The position numbers were made by a program, and so were the translations under genes. A stretch of 64,000 nt of DNA. It comes from Bradyrhizobium mercantei. Lineage in GTDB: Bacteria > Pseudomonadota > Alphaproteobacteria > Rhizobiales > Xanthobacteraceae. Positions within the stretch are counted from its first letter, which is position 1, and every line of letters starts with the position of its first letter. Below the pieces are notes generated by a model. The model worked only from the letters and a program-made list of their open reading frames with translations. It made no database searches and was not told the DNA's origin. This document shows, in pieces, positions 35,623-44,004 of the stretch. The DNA is taken from assembly GCF_001982635.1 (NCBI RefSeq), contig NZ_MKFI01000008.1, positions 387,957-451,956 of the forward strand. The letters are read 5' to 3'.

Positions 35623-36171
35623 ATGAGCGTCGACATCGGCGGTCGGCTCCGATTCATCCGCGCGCGGCACAAGCTGTCGCAGCGCGAGCTCGCCAAGCGC
35701 TCCGGCGTGACCAATTCGACGATCTCGCTGATCGAATCCAACCAGATGAACCCGTCGGTCGGCGCGCTGAAGCGGATCCTCGACGGCATCCCGATGGGAC
35801 TCGCGGAATTCTTTGCGATCGAGCCGGAGCGGCCGCGCAAGGCGTTCTACCGCGCCGACGAACTGACCGAGATCGGCAAGAAGCCGATCTCCTACCTCCA
35901 GATCGGCGACAGCCTGTTCGGCCGCGCGTTGCAGATCCTCAAAGAGCGCTATGAGCCCGGCAGCGACACCGGCCGGGTGCCGCTGGTGCATGAGGGCGAG
36001 GAAGGCGGCATCGTGGTCTCGGGCCGGCTCGAGGTCACGGTCGACGACGAGCGGCGGGTGCTCAACGCCGGCGACGCCTATTATTTCGAAAGCCGCCGCC
36101 CGCACCGCTTCCGCTGCATCGGCGCCAAGCCGTGCGAGGTGATCTCGGCCTGCACGCCGCCGACATTCTAG
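35623..36171 (+). CDS. XRE-family regulator with cupin domain (PuuR-like)
   Basis: A 182-aa regulator with HTH_3 (about residues 8-62: RARHKLSQRELAKRSGVTNS, then SLIESNQMNPSVGALKRIL) and a cupin domain (about 105-180: HEGEEGGIVVSGRLEVTVD and YYFESRRPHRFRC). This matches PuuR of polyamine catabolism. ATG 35623 is the family start. It is divergent from the omega-transaminase gene and probably regulates it; an inverted pair ATCTTG (35560-35565) and CAAGAT (35580-35585) lies between them. Confidence 0.88.
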   Translation: MSVDIGGRLRFIRARHKLSQRELAKRSGVTNSTISLIESNQMNPSVGALKRILDGIPMGLAEFFAIEPERPRKAFYRADELTEIGKKPISYLQIGDSLFGRALQILKERYEPGSDTGRVPLVHEGEEGGIVVSGRLEVTVDDERRVLNAGDAYYFESRRPHRFRCIGAKPCEVISACTPPTF

Positions 36172-36418
36172 CATACCGCTAGACAATCCGGACTATCTAT
36201 GCATGTATTCGTTTTGTTTTACATTCTTAAGTTACTTCCAGTTTTAGCTTCGCTTTCATCGAAACTTCCGCACACGATGTGCCTGTTGCGGCGCCGCGAC
36301 CGGTCCGGCGCCTCTACTACCTTCAAGGTTTCGCCTAACGGCAACATGGATACAGAGCCCACGGCACGTCGGCATGCGAATGCCGCATCATTCAACCCAG
36401 GCTCAAGGAGCATTTCAG

Positions 36419-37429
36419 ATGGCAAAACGAATTGCACTGCACGAACTGGTCGAGAAAATTCAGTCCGGCAAGCTCACACCGCAAGAGGCACGGGACTATT
36501 TCCTGGTCGAACCAAACGTCCATCAGCCGTTCGATTTCAACACCTACATCAATCCGGACAATGTCGACGTCAGCAATCTTGAATCGCTGGCGCGCGACGC
36601 CGATCAACTCGCCCGACATATCCCGGTCGCACCGGCAGCCGGGAAGAAGCTGGCAACGGCCAAGACAACAGCGCCAATCGTCGCCGAAGGCGATTCCTGG
36701 TTTCGGCTTCCGCAGATATTCCCGTTTCCCAAGACCTGCATCGACTTCCTCGTGCAGTCGGGCTACCCGATCACAAATCTCGCCCATTGGGGCGATACAC
36801 TTGGCGACATGCTGCTGGCAGGGCAATTCTGGCCCTACATTGATGGCCGCGACGATCTGCTGCTGTTCTCGGCCGGCGGCAACGACATCATCGGGAATGG
36901 TGGGCTCGCGACGTTCCTCAACCTGTTCGACGTCGACCATACCAAGCCGTCTGACGCACCTTACTACGTGAAGCAGGCGTTCTACGATAATCTCGAGAAA
37001 GTCGTCGGGAAGATCGAGGCGGGCCTGATCCTGCCGATGGTCTCGCGACATGCGAACAAGCGGATCATCATGCATGGCTACGACTACGCCATTCCGCGTC
37101 CTCAGGGACCGTGGCTTGGATCACCGATGGCCTCGCAGGGACTTGATCCTACGTTCAACGCCGACCTGTGTCAGGCCATCGTCCGCTTGATGATCGACGC
37201 TTATAACGTGAGGCTGAAGGGTCTCGCGTCGAAATATAACGCGGTCTTCATCTACCTCGACCTGCGGGGGACAATCGGCAAGACCGAATGGTATGACGAA
37301 CTTCACGGCAAGGACGCGGCAGCTAGAAAGATCGCCGCGAAATTCGCCAAGGCGATCGACGCCGTGACGGTGACGGCGCAACAAAAGGCGATCGCCAAGG
37401 TGCATCAGCCGCCACTCGCAGCGGCATGA
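36419..37429 (+). CDS. SGNH/GDSL-type hydrolase with N-terminal helical module
   Basis: A 336-aa protein without signal peptide. The catalytic blocks of SGNH hydrolases are present: Ser93 in EGDSWFRLP, a later Gly (HWGDTLGDML), Asn155 in SAGGNDIIGNGG, and Asp293/His296 in YDELHG. About 50 residues at the N-terminus (ALHELVEKIQSGKLTPQEAR, then YFLVEP) form a separate helical module of unknown role. The ATG follows AAGGAGC. The preceding 247 bp are AT-rich and base use in the gene is lower in GC than the neighbours, which suggests acquisition. Substrate (ester, lipid or glycan acetyl) is unknown. Confidence 0.77.
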   Translation: MAKRIALHELVEKIQSGKLTPQEARDYFLVEPNVHQPFDFNTYINPDNVDVSNLESLARDADQLARHIPVAPAAGKKLATAKTTAPIVAEGDSWFRLPQIFPFPKTCIDFLVQSGYPITNLAHWGDTLGDMLLAGQFWPYIDGRDDLLLFSAGGNDIIGNGGLATFLNLFDVDHTKPSDAPYYVKQAFYDNLEKVVGKIEAGLILPMVSRHANKRIIMHGYDYAIPRPQGPWLGSPMASQGLDPTFNADLCQAIVRLMIDAYNVRLKGLASKYNAVFIYLDLRGTIGKTEWYDELHGKDAAARKIAAKFAKAIDAVTVTAQQKAIAKVHQPPLAAA

Positions 37430-37598
37430 ACCTTGCGATCCGATCCCTACGATCCGGCGTCTGCAGCACCTCGGTTGCGGCGCCGGCCATCGTACGGCGG
37501 CAGCCTTGCGCTGCGAGCGCCAAGCATTTCCTGAACCAAAATTGCGCCGCCGGCGACCAACGTGTCGAAGTGTCATCCTCTTCAAGGTGCAGGTCACG

Positions 37599-39131
37599 GT
37601 GTTTGCTCTCCCTCGCCCCGCGGTCTTCGCCACAATCGCCGTCGTTCTGGTACCCCAGTCGTCGCTGGCGCTGGACGATTTCCTGCGCGCATCGAGCAGT
37701 GCGCCGACCGCGATCAGGCTGTGCGGCGATGGCGGCGACAGCACGATCAAGACCGCCGACTGCAAGAAGGCCGGTACCGACAGGCTGGTGGCGCAGATCG
37801 ACAAGACGTTCGACGTGGCGCTCGGCAAGATGCCGGCGAACGTCAAACCGCTGCTGAAGCGCGACCAGGCCTGGTTCAACGAGATGATCATCGACGCCGC
37901 CGACGTGCCGGCGGATGCCGGCGAGGACGAGCTGAAGCAGAGTTTTGCCGAGGCCTTGCGGCGCCGCGCCGCTGCGCTCGAGGTCATGGCATCCGGCCGG
38001 CCCGGCATCGCCGGCAACTGGGTCAACGCCTTCGGTAGCATCACGCTGACGAAGGCCGAAGGCGACGCCTATCGCCTCGCTGCCGATCTGCGCGGCGACT
38101 ATGGCGGCGACCGCAGGCGAACCTGCAAGCTGACCGCCAACCTGAAGCCTTCGGGGAGTGGCTGGCTGTCCGGCCAAGTGGCGGTCGAGACGGACACGCC
38201 GGCCGACAAGACGAAAGCCGACGCAGCCGCCGCGCCCGCCAAGCCGCCGAGACTAAAACTCCGCCGCCAGGGCGAGACCTTGCGGATCGTCGGGACGATC
38301 GACGACGAGGACTGGGACGGGCTCAACGACTGCTCGTCGATGTGGCAGGTCACCGGCAGCTATTTCGCCGCCGGCAAGGATGCGGCGTCCGACAAGGCCG
38401 ACACCGCTTTCGTCGCACCGACCTTCGACTGCACCAGGCCGGAGACGGCGACCGACGAGGAAATCTGCGCCGATCCTGATCTCGCCGACAACGACCAGCG
38501 GCTGAATCGCGCCTGGAAGGCGCTGCCGCCGCGGCTCGACGACGCAACGCGGCGCGCGCTGATCGACGACCAGCGCAACTGGGTGAAGAGCCAGACCGAG
38601 CAATATCCGGAATTCCTGCACCCGGCCTGGAACAAGCAGTCATCGCAGGTGCACTTCACCGTCGATGCGCGCGATCACGTCAACGGCTTGCAGCGCGAGC
38701 GCCTGGCGCTGCTCGAAGGCTTCGACGACAAGCGCAGCGGGCTTGCCGGCGTCTGGCTCGCCTCCAACGCCATCATCAAGGTTACCACCGAGAAAGACGG
38801 CACGCTGAAGGCTGTCGGATGGAAGTGGGACCAGGGTGACTGGAAGGCCGGCTGCGACTACGAGATGACCGGCAAACTCGTCGGCGGCGCCTTCCGCTCC
38901 GACGAGCAGCGCAAGAATCCCGATACGCTCGAGCGCGATCACGCCATGCTGATTGTCAACCGGTTGGACGATTTGTTCGCGAAGAAGCGCTACTCGAACA
39001 AGGACGGCACCGAGAACAAGGACGCCGACGAGGCCAAATGCAAGCGCCGGCTCGACAACTCCTCGACCGCGCGGCTGTTTCCTGCCCGCCCCTCGCCCGA
39101 CATCGACAATTTCAAGGGCTCGATCCGCTGA
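37599..39131 (+). CDS. Exported protein with LprI-like (DUF1311) domain
   Basis: A 510-aa protein with a signal peptide (FALPRPAVFATIAVVLVPQS, cut near SLA). Around residues 280-360 it contains an LprI/DUF1311 segment: FDCTRPETATDEEICADPDL, ADNDQRLNRAWKALPP and RALIDDQRNWVKSR-like text. LprI-type domains inhibit lysozyme in some bacteria, but the rest of the protein is not recognised and much longer than LprI. The start may be GTG 37599 or GTG 37587. Likely periplasmic. Confidence 0.72.
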   Translation: MFALPRPAVFATIAVVLVPQSSLALDDFLRASSSAPTAIRLCGDGGDSTIKTADCKKAGTDRLVAQIDKTFDVALGKMPANVKPLLKRDQAWFNEMIIDAADVPADAGEDELKQSFAEALRRRAAALEVMASGRPGIAGNWVNAFGSITLTKAEGDAYRLAADLRGDYGGDRRRTCKLTANLKPSGSGWLSGQVAVETDTPADKTKADAAAAPAKPPRLKLRRQGETLRIVGTIDDEDWDGLNDCSSMWQVTGSYFAAGKDAASDKADTAFVAPTFDCTRPETATDEEICADPDLADNDQRLNRAWKALPPRLDDATRRALIDDQRNWVKSQTEQYPEFLHPAWNKQSSQVHFTVDARDHVNGLQRERLALLEGFDDKRSGLAGVWLASNAIIKVTTEKDGTLKAVGWKWDQGDWKAGCDYEMTGKLVGGAFRSDEQRKNPDTLERDHAMLIVNRLDDLFAKKRYSNKDGTENKDADEAKCKRRLDNSSTARLFPARPSPDIDNFKGSIR

Positions 39132-39229
39132 CGGAGGCGCGGCCGCGCGCCAGCCGGACACCATCTCGACCGACCGAAACCGGCCTGTGATAGGATGCGT
39201 ATCTGCCGGTGTCCGAGATGGAGCCCCGC

Positions 39230-39634
39230 ATGCGCGCGATCGCCCTCATAGCCGCCATTCTGTTCGCCCTCGCCTCTCCAGCCGGAGCCGACGACGTCGG
39301 CAGCGCGCAGGATGTGATCCGCGCCCAGGAGCAGGCGTTCGGCCGCGACGACGCAGCTGGCGCCTATTCCTATGCCGCGCCTGCGATCCGGCAGATCTTT
39401 CCACGGGCCGACATCTTCATGTCGATGGTGCAGAACCAATACGCGCCGGTCTATCGGCACCGGAGTTTCGAGTTCGGCGAGGCGCAGAGCGCGGGCGACC
39501 GGATCGCGCAGCGCGTCCACATCGTCGACGCCAATGGCGAGGCGTGGGAGGCGCTCTACACGCTGGAACGACAGGCGGACGGCAGCCTGAAGATCACCGG
39601 CTGCTCGCTGCTCAAGGCCGGCCAGTCGGTATGA
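39230..39634 (+). CDS. DUF4864-family exported protein
   Basis: A 134-aa protein with a signal peptide (MRAIALIAAILFALASPAGA) and a body like DUF4864 (AQDVIRAQEQAFGRDDAAGA, IRQIFPRADIFM, NQYAPVYRHRSFEFGEAQ). Such proteins have an NTF2-like fold of unknown function. ATG 39230 is chosen, with GGAG 12-9 bases upstream; ATG 39218 and GTG 39209 are alternatives. It follows the LprI-like gene by about 100 bp. Confidence 0.78.
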   Translation: MRAIALIAAILFALASPAGADDVGSAQDVIRAQEQAFGRDDAAGAYSYAAPAIRQIFPRADIFMSMVQNQYAPVYRHRSFEFGEAQSAGDRIAQRVHIVDANGEAWEALYTLERQADGSLKITGCSLLKAGQSV

Positions 39635-39673
39635 ACGCAGCGACCGGATCCGCCGTTCAGGCCAGGCTCTTTC

Positions 39674-40813
39674 TCAGCCCAGGTTTCTCCGTCCAAGCCG
39701 GTCTTCAAGCCAGTCGAATATGACTTCATTGGCCAGTGTCGGGTTATCGATATGCCCTTGCATGGCGGCGGTCTCCGCCCGCCGGAACAGGATCAATCTG
39801 GCGTCAGGATGAATGCTGCTCAACTGATCGCCGAACTTGGCCAAGGCACCCGGCAGAAGCCAGCCGGCTTCGCCGGCAGTGACGAGCAACGGACATTCGA
39901 TGCTTCGTGAAATCGCGTTGGCTTCTTCAATCCAGCAAATTCGCGCGTCGTCGCCTGCCTGCCGATGGAAGAAACTTCGCTCGTGCAGATCCCAAATTCC
40001 GGCGTCGCAAACGGCCGCGGCAAACCGGGCGTCACTTGCTGCCGCGCGGGCGACCAGCGAGGAATTGCACGCGTCCGCGACGATGGCGATCCGCGCACGA
40101 TCGACGCCCGGCATGTCAGACAGAAAATCCAGGACGCGGCTCATGGCAGCCTCGAACTTGTGGCCCTCGAGCCGTTCCGGCGGCAAGGCCGTCTGGGTCC
40201 CCAGCAGATCCACGGCGAGAAGCGAGAATCCGCGCTCGCTCGCATGGCCGGCGTATTTGGTGAGCAACTCTTCCTTGTAGGAGCCCGGCTCGCCGATGCA
40301 TACGATCACGGGCCCATCGTCGCGAAAAGCCGACGGCACGTAATAGGCCTCAAGCGACAGGTCGTCGGTCCAGGGAATCGAGAGCACCTGGCCGGCCGGA
40401 AGGCGGCTCTTCAGGAAATTGGCCGCGCAGCGCCGCATGCCGTCGACGGCGGATTTCAACAAATCATTGGCGTATCCGGGAGGCCGTGCGGCTGCGTGAA
40501 AGTAGGTCGTGGCCCGAAGCCAGTTGCGGCGGGCGGTTGTCGTGTTTCCGTTCAGCAACGAGAGCTCGGCTCTCGCCTCGTTGAGTTCCGCGGTCTTGAT
40601 CCACTCACCGGACCACGAGCTCTCCGACGCGAGGTTGATCTTGCTTAGGGTCAGCCAACATTCGGAAACGGTTGAACCGCCCTCCTGTGCCGCGGCCAGC
40701 AGCTTGACGAACTCGGCCGACAGATCCTCTCGATCCGGCCAGGCAGGCCAGCCCTTGTCGTCGAACTCCACGCTGCTTGACGAGGCACTGCGCGCCTCAC
40801 AGTGGTCATGCAT
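39674..40813 (-). CDS. Alpha/beta-hydrolase-fold protein lacking the usual nucleophile
   Basis: A 379-aa protein with a helical N-terminal part (residues 1 to about 135) and an alpha/beta hydrolase domain like FrsA or acylaminoacyl-peptidases. The strand and turn that should carry GxSxGG read IAIVADACNSSLVAR: the expected Ser is an Ala or is shifted. The preceding GEPGSYKEELL and the final GHIDNP (candidate His) match the fold. It may be inactive, or use Cys or one of the following Ser residues. Flanked on the right by a 405-bp gap and a MarR gene. Confidence 0.7.
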   Translation of the reverse strand: MHDHCEARSASSSSVEFDDKGWPAWPDREDLSAEFVKLLAAAQEGGSTVSECWLTLSKINLASESSWSGEWIKTAELNEARAELSLLNGNTTTARRNWLRATTYFHAAARPPGYANDLLKSAVDGMRRCAANFLKSRLPAGQVLSIPWTDDLSLEAYYVPSAFRDDGPVIVCIGEPGSYKEELLTKYAGHASERGFSLLAVDLLGTQTALPPERLEGHKFEAAMSRVLDFLSDMPGVDRARIAIVADACNSSLVARAAASDARFAAAVCDAGIWDLHERSFFHRQAGDDARICWIEEANAISRSIECPLLVTAGEAGWLLPGALAKFGDQLSSIHPDARLILFRRAETAAMQGHIDNPTLANEVIFDWLEDRLGRRNLG

Positions 40814-41218
40814 ATGTTGTCAACTCGTTCGCACCCGGCTCCGCTGCCGGTCCGCGTTATCGAAACGCCAATTTGTGTCGACGAGCCGCCGCTTCAGGAG
40901 CCGCGCGACCTTGGCGCCGAAATCGCAAACGCCAATCACCCAGCTCTCCCAACAAAATATTCCAAATGCGGCTTCATATAATTGATGTAATTCGGCGACG
41001 GCAATTGTCGTTATGGCGGCGCAGGAATGCGTTGCGCTTATGCCTGACCGCGCATGTTGCCGCAGCAATCGTTTGCCGAGCAAACGCTCGGTAAAATCGT
41101 GCGGCAGCCGATTTCGTCGGTCGCGTGTGGCGAACCCGCCTGCGGTGCAACGCACTCACAGAATCGCGAGAGCCAGCACGCTTGCAGTCACTCGACCGTG
41201 ACCGCGAGGCCCGCTCGG
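40814..41218. other. Intergenic region without recognised gene
   Basis: This 405-bp stretch separates a MarR gene stop from the hydrolase start (both minus). Its GC is lower than the surroundings in 40930-41060. Short frames on both strands have no recognisable content or good start. It probably holds the promoter of the hydrolase gene. Confidence 0.5.
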
Positions 41219-41755
41219 CTAGACGGTCACGCTGTCGCTGTCCCTAACCAGGTAGTCCTGCATCGCCAGCGCTCGATCGCTGGATCTGATGAATCGCTCG
41301 ACGAGATCGAGAAAGATCGCGAATTCCTCGTCGTTCATGCAACCCAGCCAGACGGCGTTGACCCTCGACTGCATGGGTGTGAGCGAGTCCAGCAGCGCGC
41401 GGCCGCCTTGGGTGACGGTCAGCTTGGTCCGGCGACGGTCATCCAGGTCGCCGGCCTTCTCGACCAACCCGGCCTCGCTCAAATGCTGGATCGCTTTGGT
41501 GACACCCGCGCTGGTCAAGCGGAGGTATTCCGCAATGGTGACCGGGAACACGTCGCCGCTGGATTCGAGATAACGGATCGTGGTCAGGACCGTGTACTGG
41601 ATTCCGGCGATACCGGCATGCGCCGCATAGCCCTGGGTCAGATGATGGTGGCGCGATGACAGCGAATGCAGGCAGCCCGCGAGGCGCTGCAATTGCAGTT
41701 CGGTTGCCTTGGCAAGGCTACGGTTGTGGTTTGGTTTTGCAGTTGCCTTCGGCAT
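41219..41755 (-). CDS. MarR-family transcriptional regulator
   Basis: A 178-aa winged-helix regulator. Domain landmarks are HLTQGYAAHAGIAGIQYTVLTTI, then VTIAEYLRLTSAGVTKAIQHLSEAGL (recognition helix) and the wing DLDDRRRTKLTVTQGG. The target is unknown; the upstream region up to the porin gene contains the small RNA candidate and no other divergent gene, and a hydrolase gene follows 405 bp downstream. Confidence 0.84.
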   Translation of the reverse strand: MPKATAKPNHNRSLAKATELQLQRLAGCLHSLSSRHHHLTQGYAAHAGIAGIQYTVLTTIRYLESSGDVFPVTIAEYLRLTSAGVTKAIQHLSEAGLVEKAGDLDDRRRTKLTVTQGGRALLDSLTPMQSRVNAVWLGCMNDEEFAIFLDLVERFIRSSDRALAMQDYLVRDSDSVTV

Positions 41756-41910
41756 TCCGAGCTACGCGTCCTGATCAGCCCCACAATTAAATGATATAGT
41801 CATATAACTCCACTCGAAGCGCACATCACGATCCAAGGCAGTTTCCGATCTCGAACTTCACGAAGACGTGCGCACGACGGAGCGTGCCGACGCGGACAGG
41901 ACCGCACTCA

Positions 41911-42014
41911 AATGAAAAGCCTCCGGCAGGGCATTGCCGGAGGCTTAGGAGGTTAGTTCATGAAGAAGTCTGTTATCTCCTCGTCATGGTCGGCAGAGCA
42001 ACCGACGCCAAGTT
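41911..42014 (-). ncRNA. Candidate small RNA with anti-Shine-Dalgarno segment
   Basis: Read on the minus strand, this 104-nt stretch shows three sRNA parts in order: a 5' hairpin (GTCGG/CCGAC, 42006-42002 with 41993-41989), a single-stranded linker containing ACCTCCTAAG, complementary to ribosome sites (41953-41947), and a terminator-like hairpin with a perfect 10-bp stem GCCTCCGGCA (41944-41935 with 41928-41919) followed by CTTTTCATTTG. A promoter-like pair lies at the right place upstream. On the opposite strand the same DNA encodes a possible 23-aa peptide, so orientation needs testing. Anti-SD sRNAs such as the alpha-r14 type are known in Rhizobiales. Confidence 0.5.
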
Positions 42015-42031
42015 TGTACATGATAGACTAA
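41960..42031 (+). CDS. Possible 23-aa leader peptide ORF (alternative to the sRNA)
   Basis: ATG 41960 to TAA 42029-42031 encodes MKKSVISSSWSAEQPTPSLY followed by MID. It is preceded by AGGAGG (41947-41952) at good spacing and by the 10-bp-stem hairpin at 41919-41944. No gene follows on the plus strand before the convergent porin gene, so a leader role is hard to see. I favour the minus-strand RNA reading. Confidence 0.2.
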   Translation: MKKSVISSSWSAEQPTPSLYMID

Positions 42032-42049
42032 TGTTAGTAAATCATACAA
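42021..42049 (-). promoter_or_regulatory. Sigma-70-like promoter for the small RNA
   Basis: On the minus strand TTGTAT (42049-42044) and CTATCA (42026-42021) are separated by exactly 17 bp. CTAT-type -10 boxes are usual for alphaproteobacterial housekeeping promoters. Initiation would fall near 42014. No protein gene is read from it. Confidence 0.45.
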
Positions 42050-42071
42050 CAGGCTCTTCTTTTCAAAATCA

Positions 42072-42099
42072 AAGCCTCGACAGTTTCCCGTCGAGGCTT
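42072..42099 (-). terminator. Rho-independent terminator of the porin gene
   Basis: A perfect 10-bp stem (AAGCCTCGAC 42072-42081 with GTCGAGGCTT 42090-42099) and 8-base loop lie 32 bp past the porin stop. On the minus strand it is followed by TTGATTTTG. Confidence 0.8.
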
Positions 42100-42131
42100 C
42101 GCTTCGCGATCAAGTCCGGATCGACCCGGCG

Positions 42132-43691
42132 TTACCAGTTGCGCTGTGCGCGGAGCAGCAGCATGTACGTATCCTGATTGCTCAGAGCATACACGGCGGC
42201 CGGCTTTCCGATCGCAGCGCTACCCGGGTAGGTCACCGTACCGGCGTAGTTCTGATCCAGATGGGTGTAGGTGAAGTCTGCCGAGAAGGTCAGGTTCTTC
42301 ACCGGGGTCCACTGGGTCTGCGTGCCGATCTGGGCAACGCTGTAATCGGGGTTGCACGAGGTCAGGTTCGAGGTGGCGCCGATCAGGATGCCGAACGATC
42401 CACCCACACCAGTTCCGCCGGGACCGCAGATGTAGCTCTTGGCGGTGCTGTTGTAGTTAACCTGGGCCCAGGCGCCGTAGATGCTGGTGTTCCAGTTCGG
42501 ATTCCAGTTGTGGACGTACGCACCGCGCACGCCGTAGGTCGTGATCAGCTGCTGCTGGCCGCCGGTGACGAACACGCTGTCCGGCGCGATGCCGAAGCCG
42601 ATGCTCTGATAGGCGCCGGGAACGCTGGTGTTGCCGAAGTAGGTGAACGCACCCGCTCCCGAGAGATCCTGGATGTTGTAGCGCGTTGCGCCGTTGGTGT
42701 AGACGCCCTGGACGTTGACGGTGTCGCCGGGTCCGGTCGGGATGTTCTTGATCGACAACGCCAACTGACCCGCCCAGCCCCACTTGTCGTCGGGATGACC
42801 GGTCAACTCGGTGCCGCCGTAATAGGCCGCGTGATTGTCATGCGCCGCGAACGACGCCTGGAACAGACCCCAGGCCTGATCGACGCGGAGCGAGGCGATC
42901 AGATCCGGAGCAATCGTGCCGGCATAGTCGCTCGCGCCGTAGATGCCGAGAGCGCCGGTCCCGAGCGCGCCGAGATTCTGCACGCCGGCCTGGGTGTAGG
43001 CCGACTGATCCTGAGCCGACAGGGCCAGCGACACGCCGTTGCCGAACTGCGCGGTGTAGGTGAACTGGTTCACGCCGGTGATCGTGCCGCCGCCGCCGAC
43101 CAGACCGTCGAAGTTGTTGCCGGGATAGTTGGCCCACGGCGTCGCGAACTGCGAAACCGCCTTACCCATGGTGAAGCCGGCGAACTGGATGAAGGCGTAG
43201 TAGACGCCGACCGTGCCGGCAGCGACCGCGCCCGAGCTTGCATTGTTCGGACCGGCGGACGTTCCGATCGGCGAGTAGACCGTCGAACCGGCAGCAGCGC
43301 CGCCGCCGTAATTGTCCGAGGTCCAGCTGAAGGTCGCATCGAAGAAGGTGCGGACCACGCCATATTCGGTCGCGGTGCGGGTATCGACGTTCAGGTCTTC
43401 ACGCGAGCGCCAGGTGTAGCCGTTGGTGAAGCGGTTCTGTGCGCCGGCCGCGCCACCGTAGTTGCCGGTGTGGTCCGAATTGGTGTTGGCCAGCACGTCG
43501 ACACGCAGATAGCCGCCGAGCTTGATGCAGGTGTCGGTGCCCGGGATGAAGTAGAAGCCCGGACCATAGAGCGAGCAGACCTTCACATACTCGATTGCCT
43601 TGGCCTTGACGGGAAGGTCGGCCGCCATGGCTCCGCTGCTCGCGACGAGAGTTGCCACCGAGCCCAACAAAAGGCCCTTAACGATCTTCAT
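42132..43691 (-). CDS. Outer-membrane porin (Bradyrhizobium type)
   Basis: A 519-aa porin of the alphaproteobacterial Porin_2 family. It has a signal peptide (MKIVKGLLLGSVATLVASSG, cut after AMA), then the diagnostic ADLPVKAKAIEYVKVCSLYG and GFYFIPGTDTCIKLGGYLRVD beginning of the barrel. The C-terminus ends QRNW, with the terminal aromatic residue needed for BAM recognition. Two cysteines near the start are conserved in the family. ATG 43691 has GGAGG upstream; the frame continuing upstream is not coding. It forms a trimeric channel for small hydrophilic solutes. Monocistronic, with its own terminator. Confidence 0.94.
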   Translation of the reverse strand: MKIVKGLLLGSVATLVASSGAMAADLPVKAKAIEYVKVCSLYGPGFYFIPGTDTCIKLGGYLRVDVLANTNSDHTGNYGGAAGAQNRFTNGYTWRSREDLNVDTRTATEYGVVRTFFDATFSWTSDNYGGGAAAGSTVYSPIGTSAGPNNASSGAVAAGTVGVYYAFIQFAGFTMGKAVSQFATPWANYPGNNFDGLVGGGGTITGVNQFTYTAQFGNGVSLALSAQDQSAYTQAGVQNLGALGTGALGIYGASDYAGTIAPDLIASLRVDQAWGLFQASFAAHDNHAAYYGGTELTGHPDDKWGWAGQLALSIKNIPTGPGDTVNVQGVYTNGATRYNIQDLSGAGAFTYFGNTSVPGAYQSIGFGIAPDSVFVTGGQQQLITTYGVRGAYVHNWNPNWNTSIYGAWAQVNYNSTAKSYICGPGGTGVGGSFGILIGATSNLTSCNPDYSVAQIGTQTQWTPVKNLTFSADFTYTHLDQNYAGTVTYPGSAAIGKPAAVYALSNQDTYMLLLRAQRNW

Positions 43692-44004
43692 GCTATCCTC
43701 CAAGTGATGCCTTGCACTGCTGGCAAAGCGACAAACGTTTCCCTTCCCGAAAACCGCTGCGGCGCAGCCATTTTCAAGATGCTCGTGGTCAACTCGGCCA
43801 CTGCAGGCGTGAGATGGTGGATGCCCCCCATCTACGGGGCGGAACAATGCTATTGGGCAGTCACATATTCAACTTATATTAGTTAGTCATTCTATGTTTG
43901 CGCACCCATGTGTCATTCAGGCAACGCATCAACCAACATTTTTGTCAGGCCCGCTTCAAAAATCGCTCGACATCTGTGAAGATGAATTTTTGTTAAGGAA
44001 CGTC
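43692..44004. other. Divergent control region of porin and MarR genes
   Basis: These 313 bp separate the porin start (minus) from a MarR-type gene (plus). The middle (43855-43900) is AT-rich and probably holds promoters for both. No gene or clear palindrome is seen. Confidence 0.5.

Noticed and set aside
37121..38177. Long minus-strand frames across the SGNH and LprI-like genes
   Set aside because: They have no recognisable content, and they run across two plus-strand genes and the gap between them.
41919..41944. Plus-strand terminator reading of the 10-bp-stem hairpin
   Set aside because: The plus side is followed by TTAGGAGG, with no T-run; the minus side has CTTTTCATTTG. It was therefore assigned to a minus-strand transcript.
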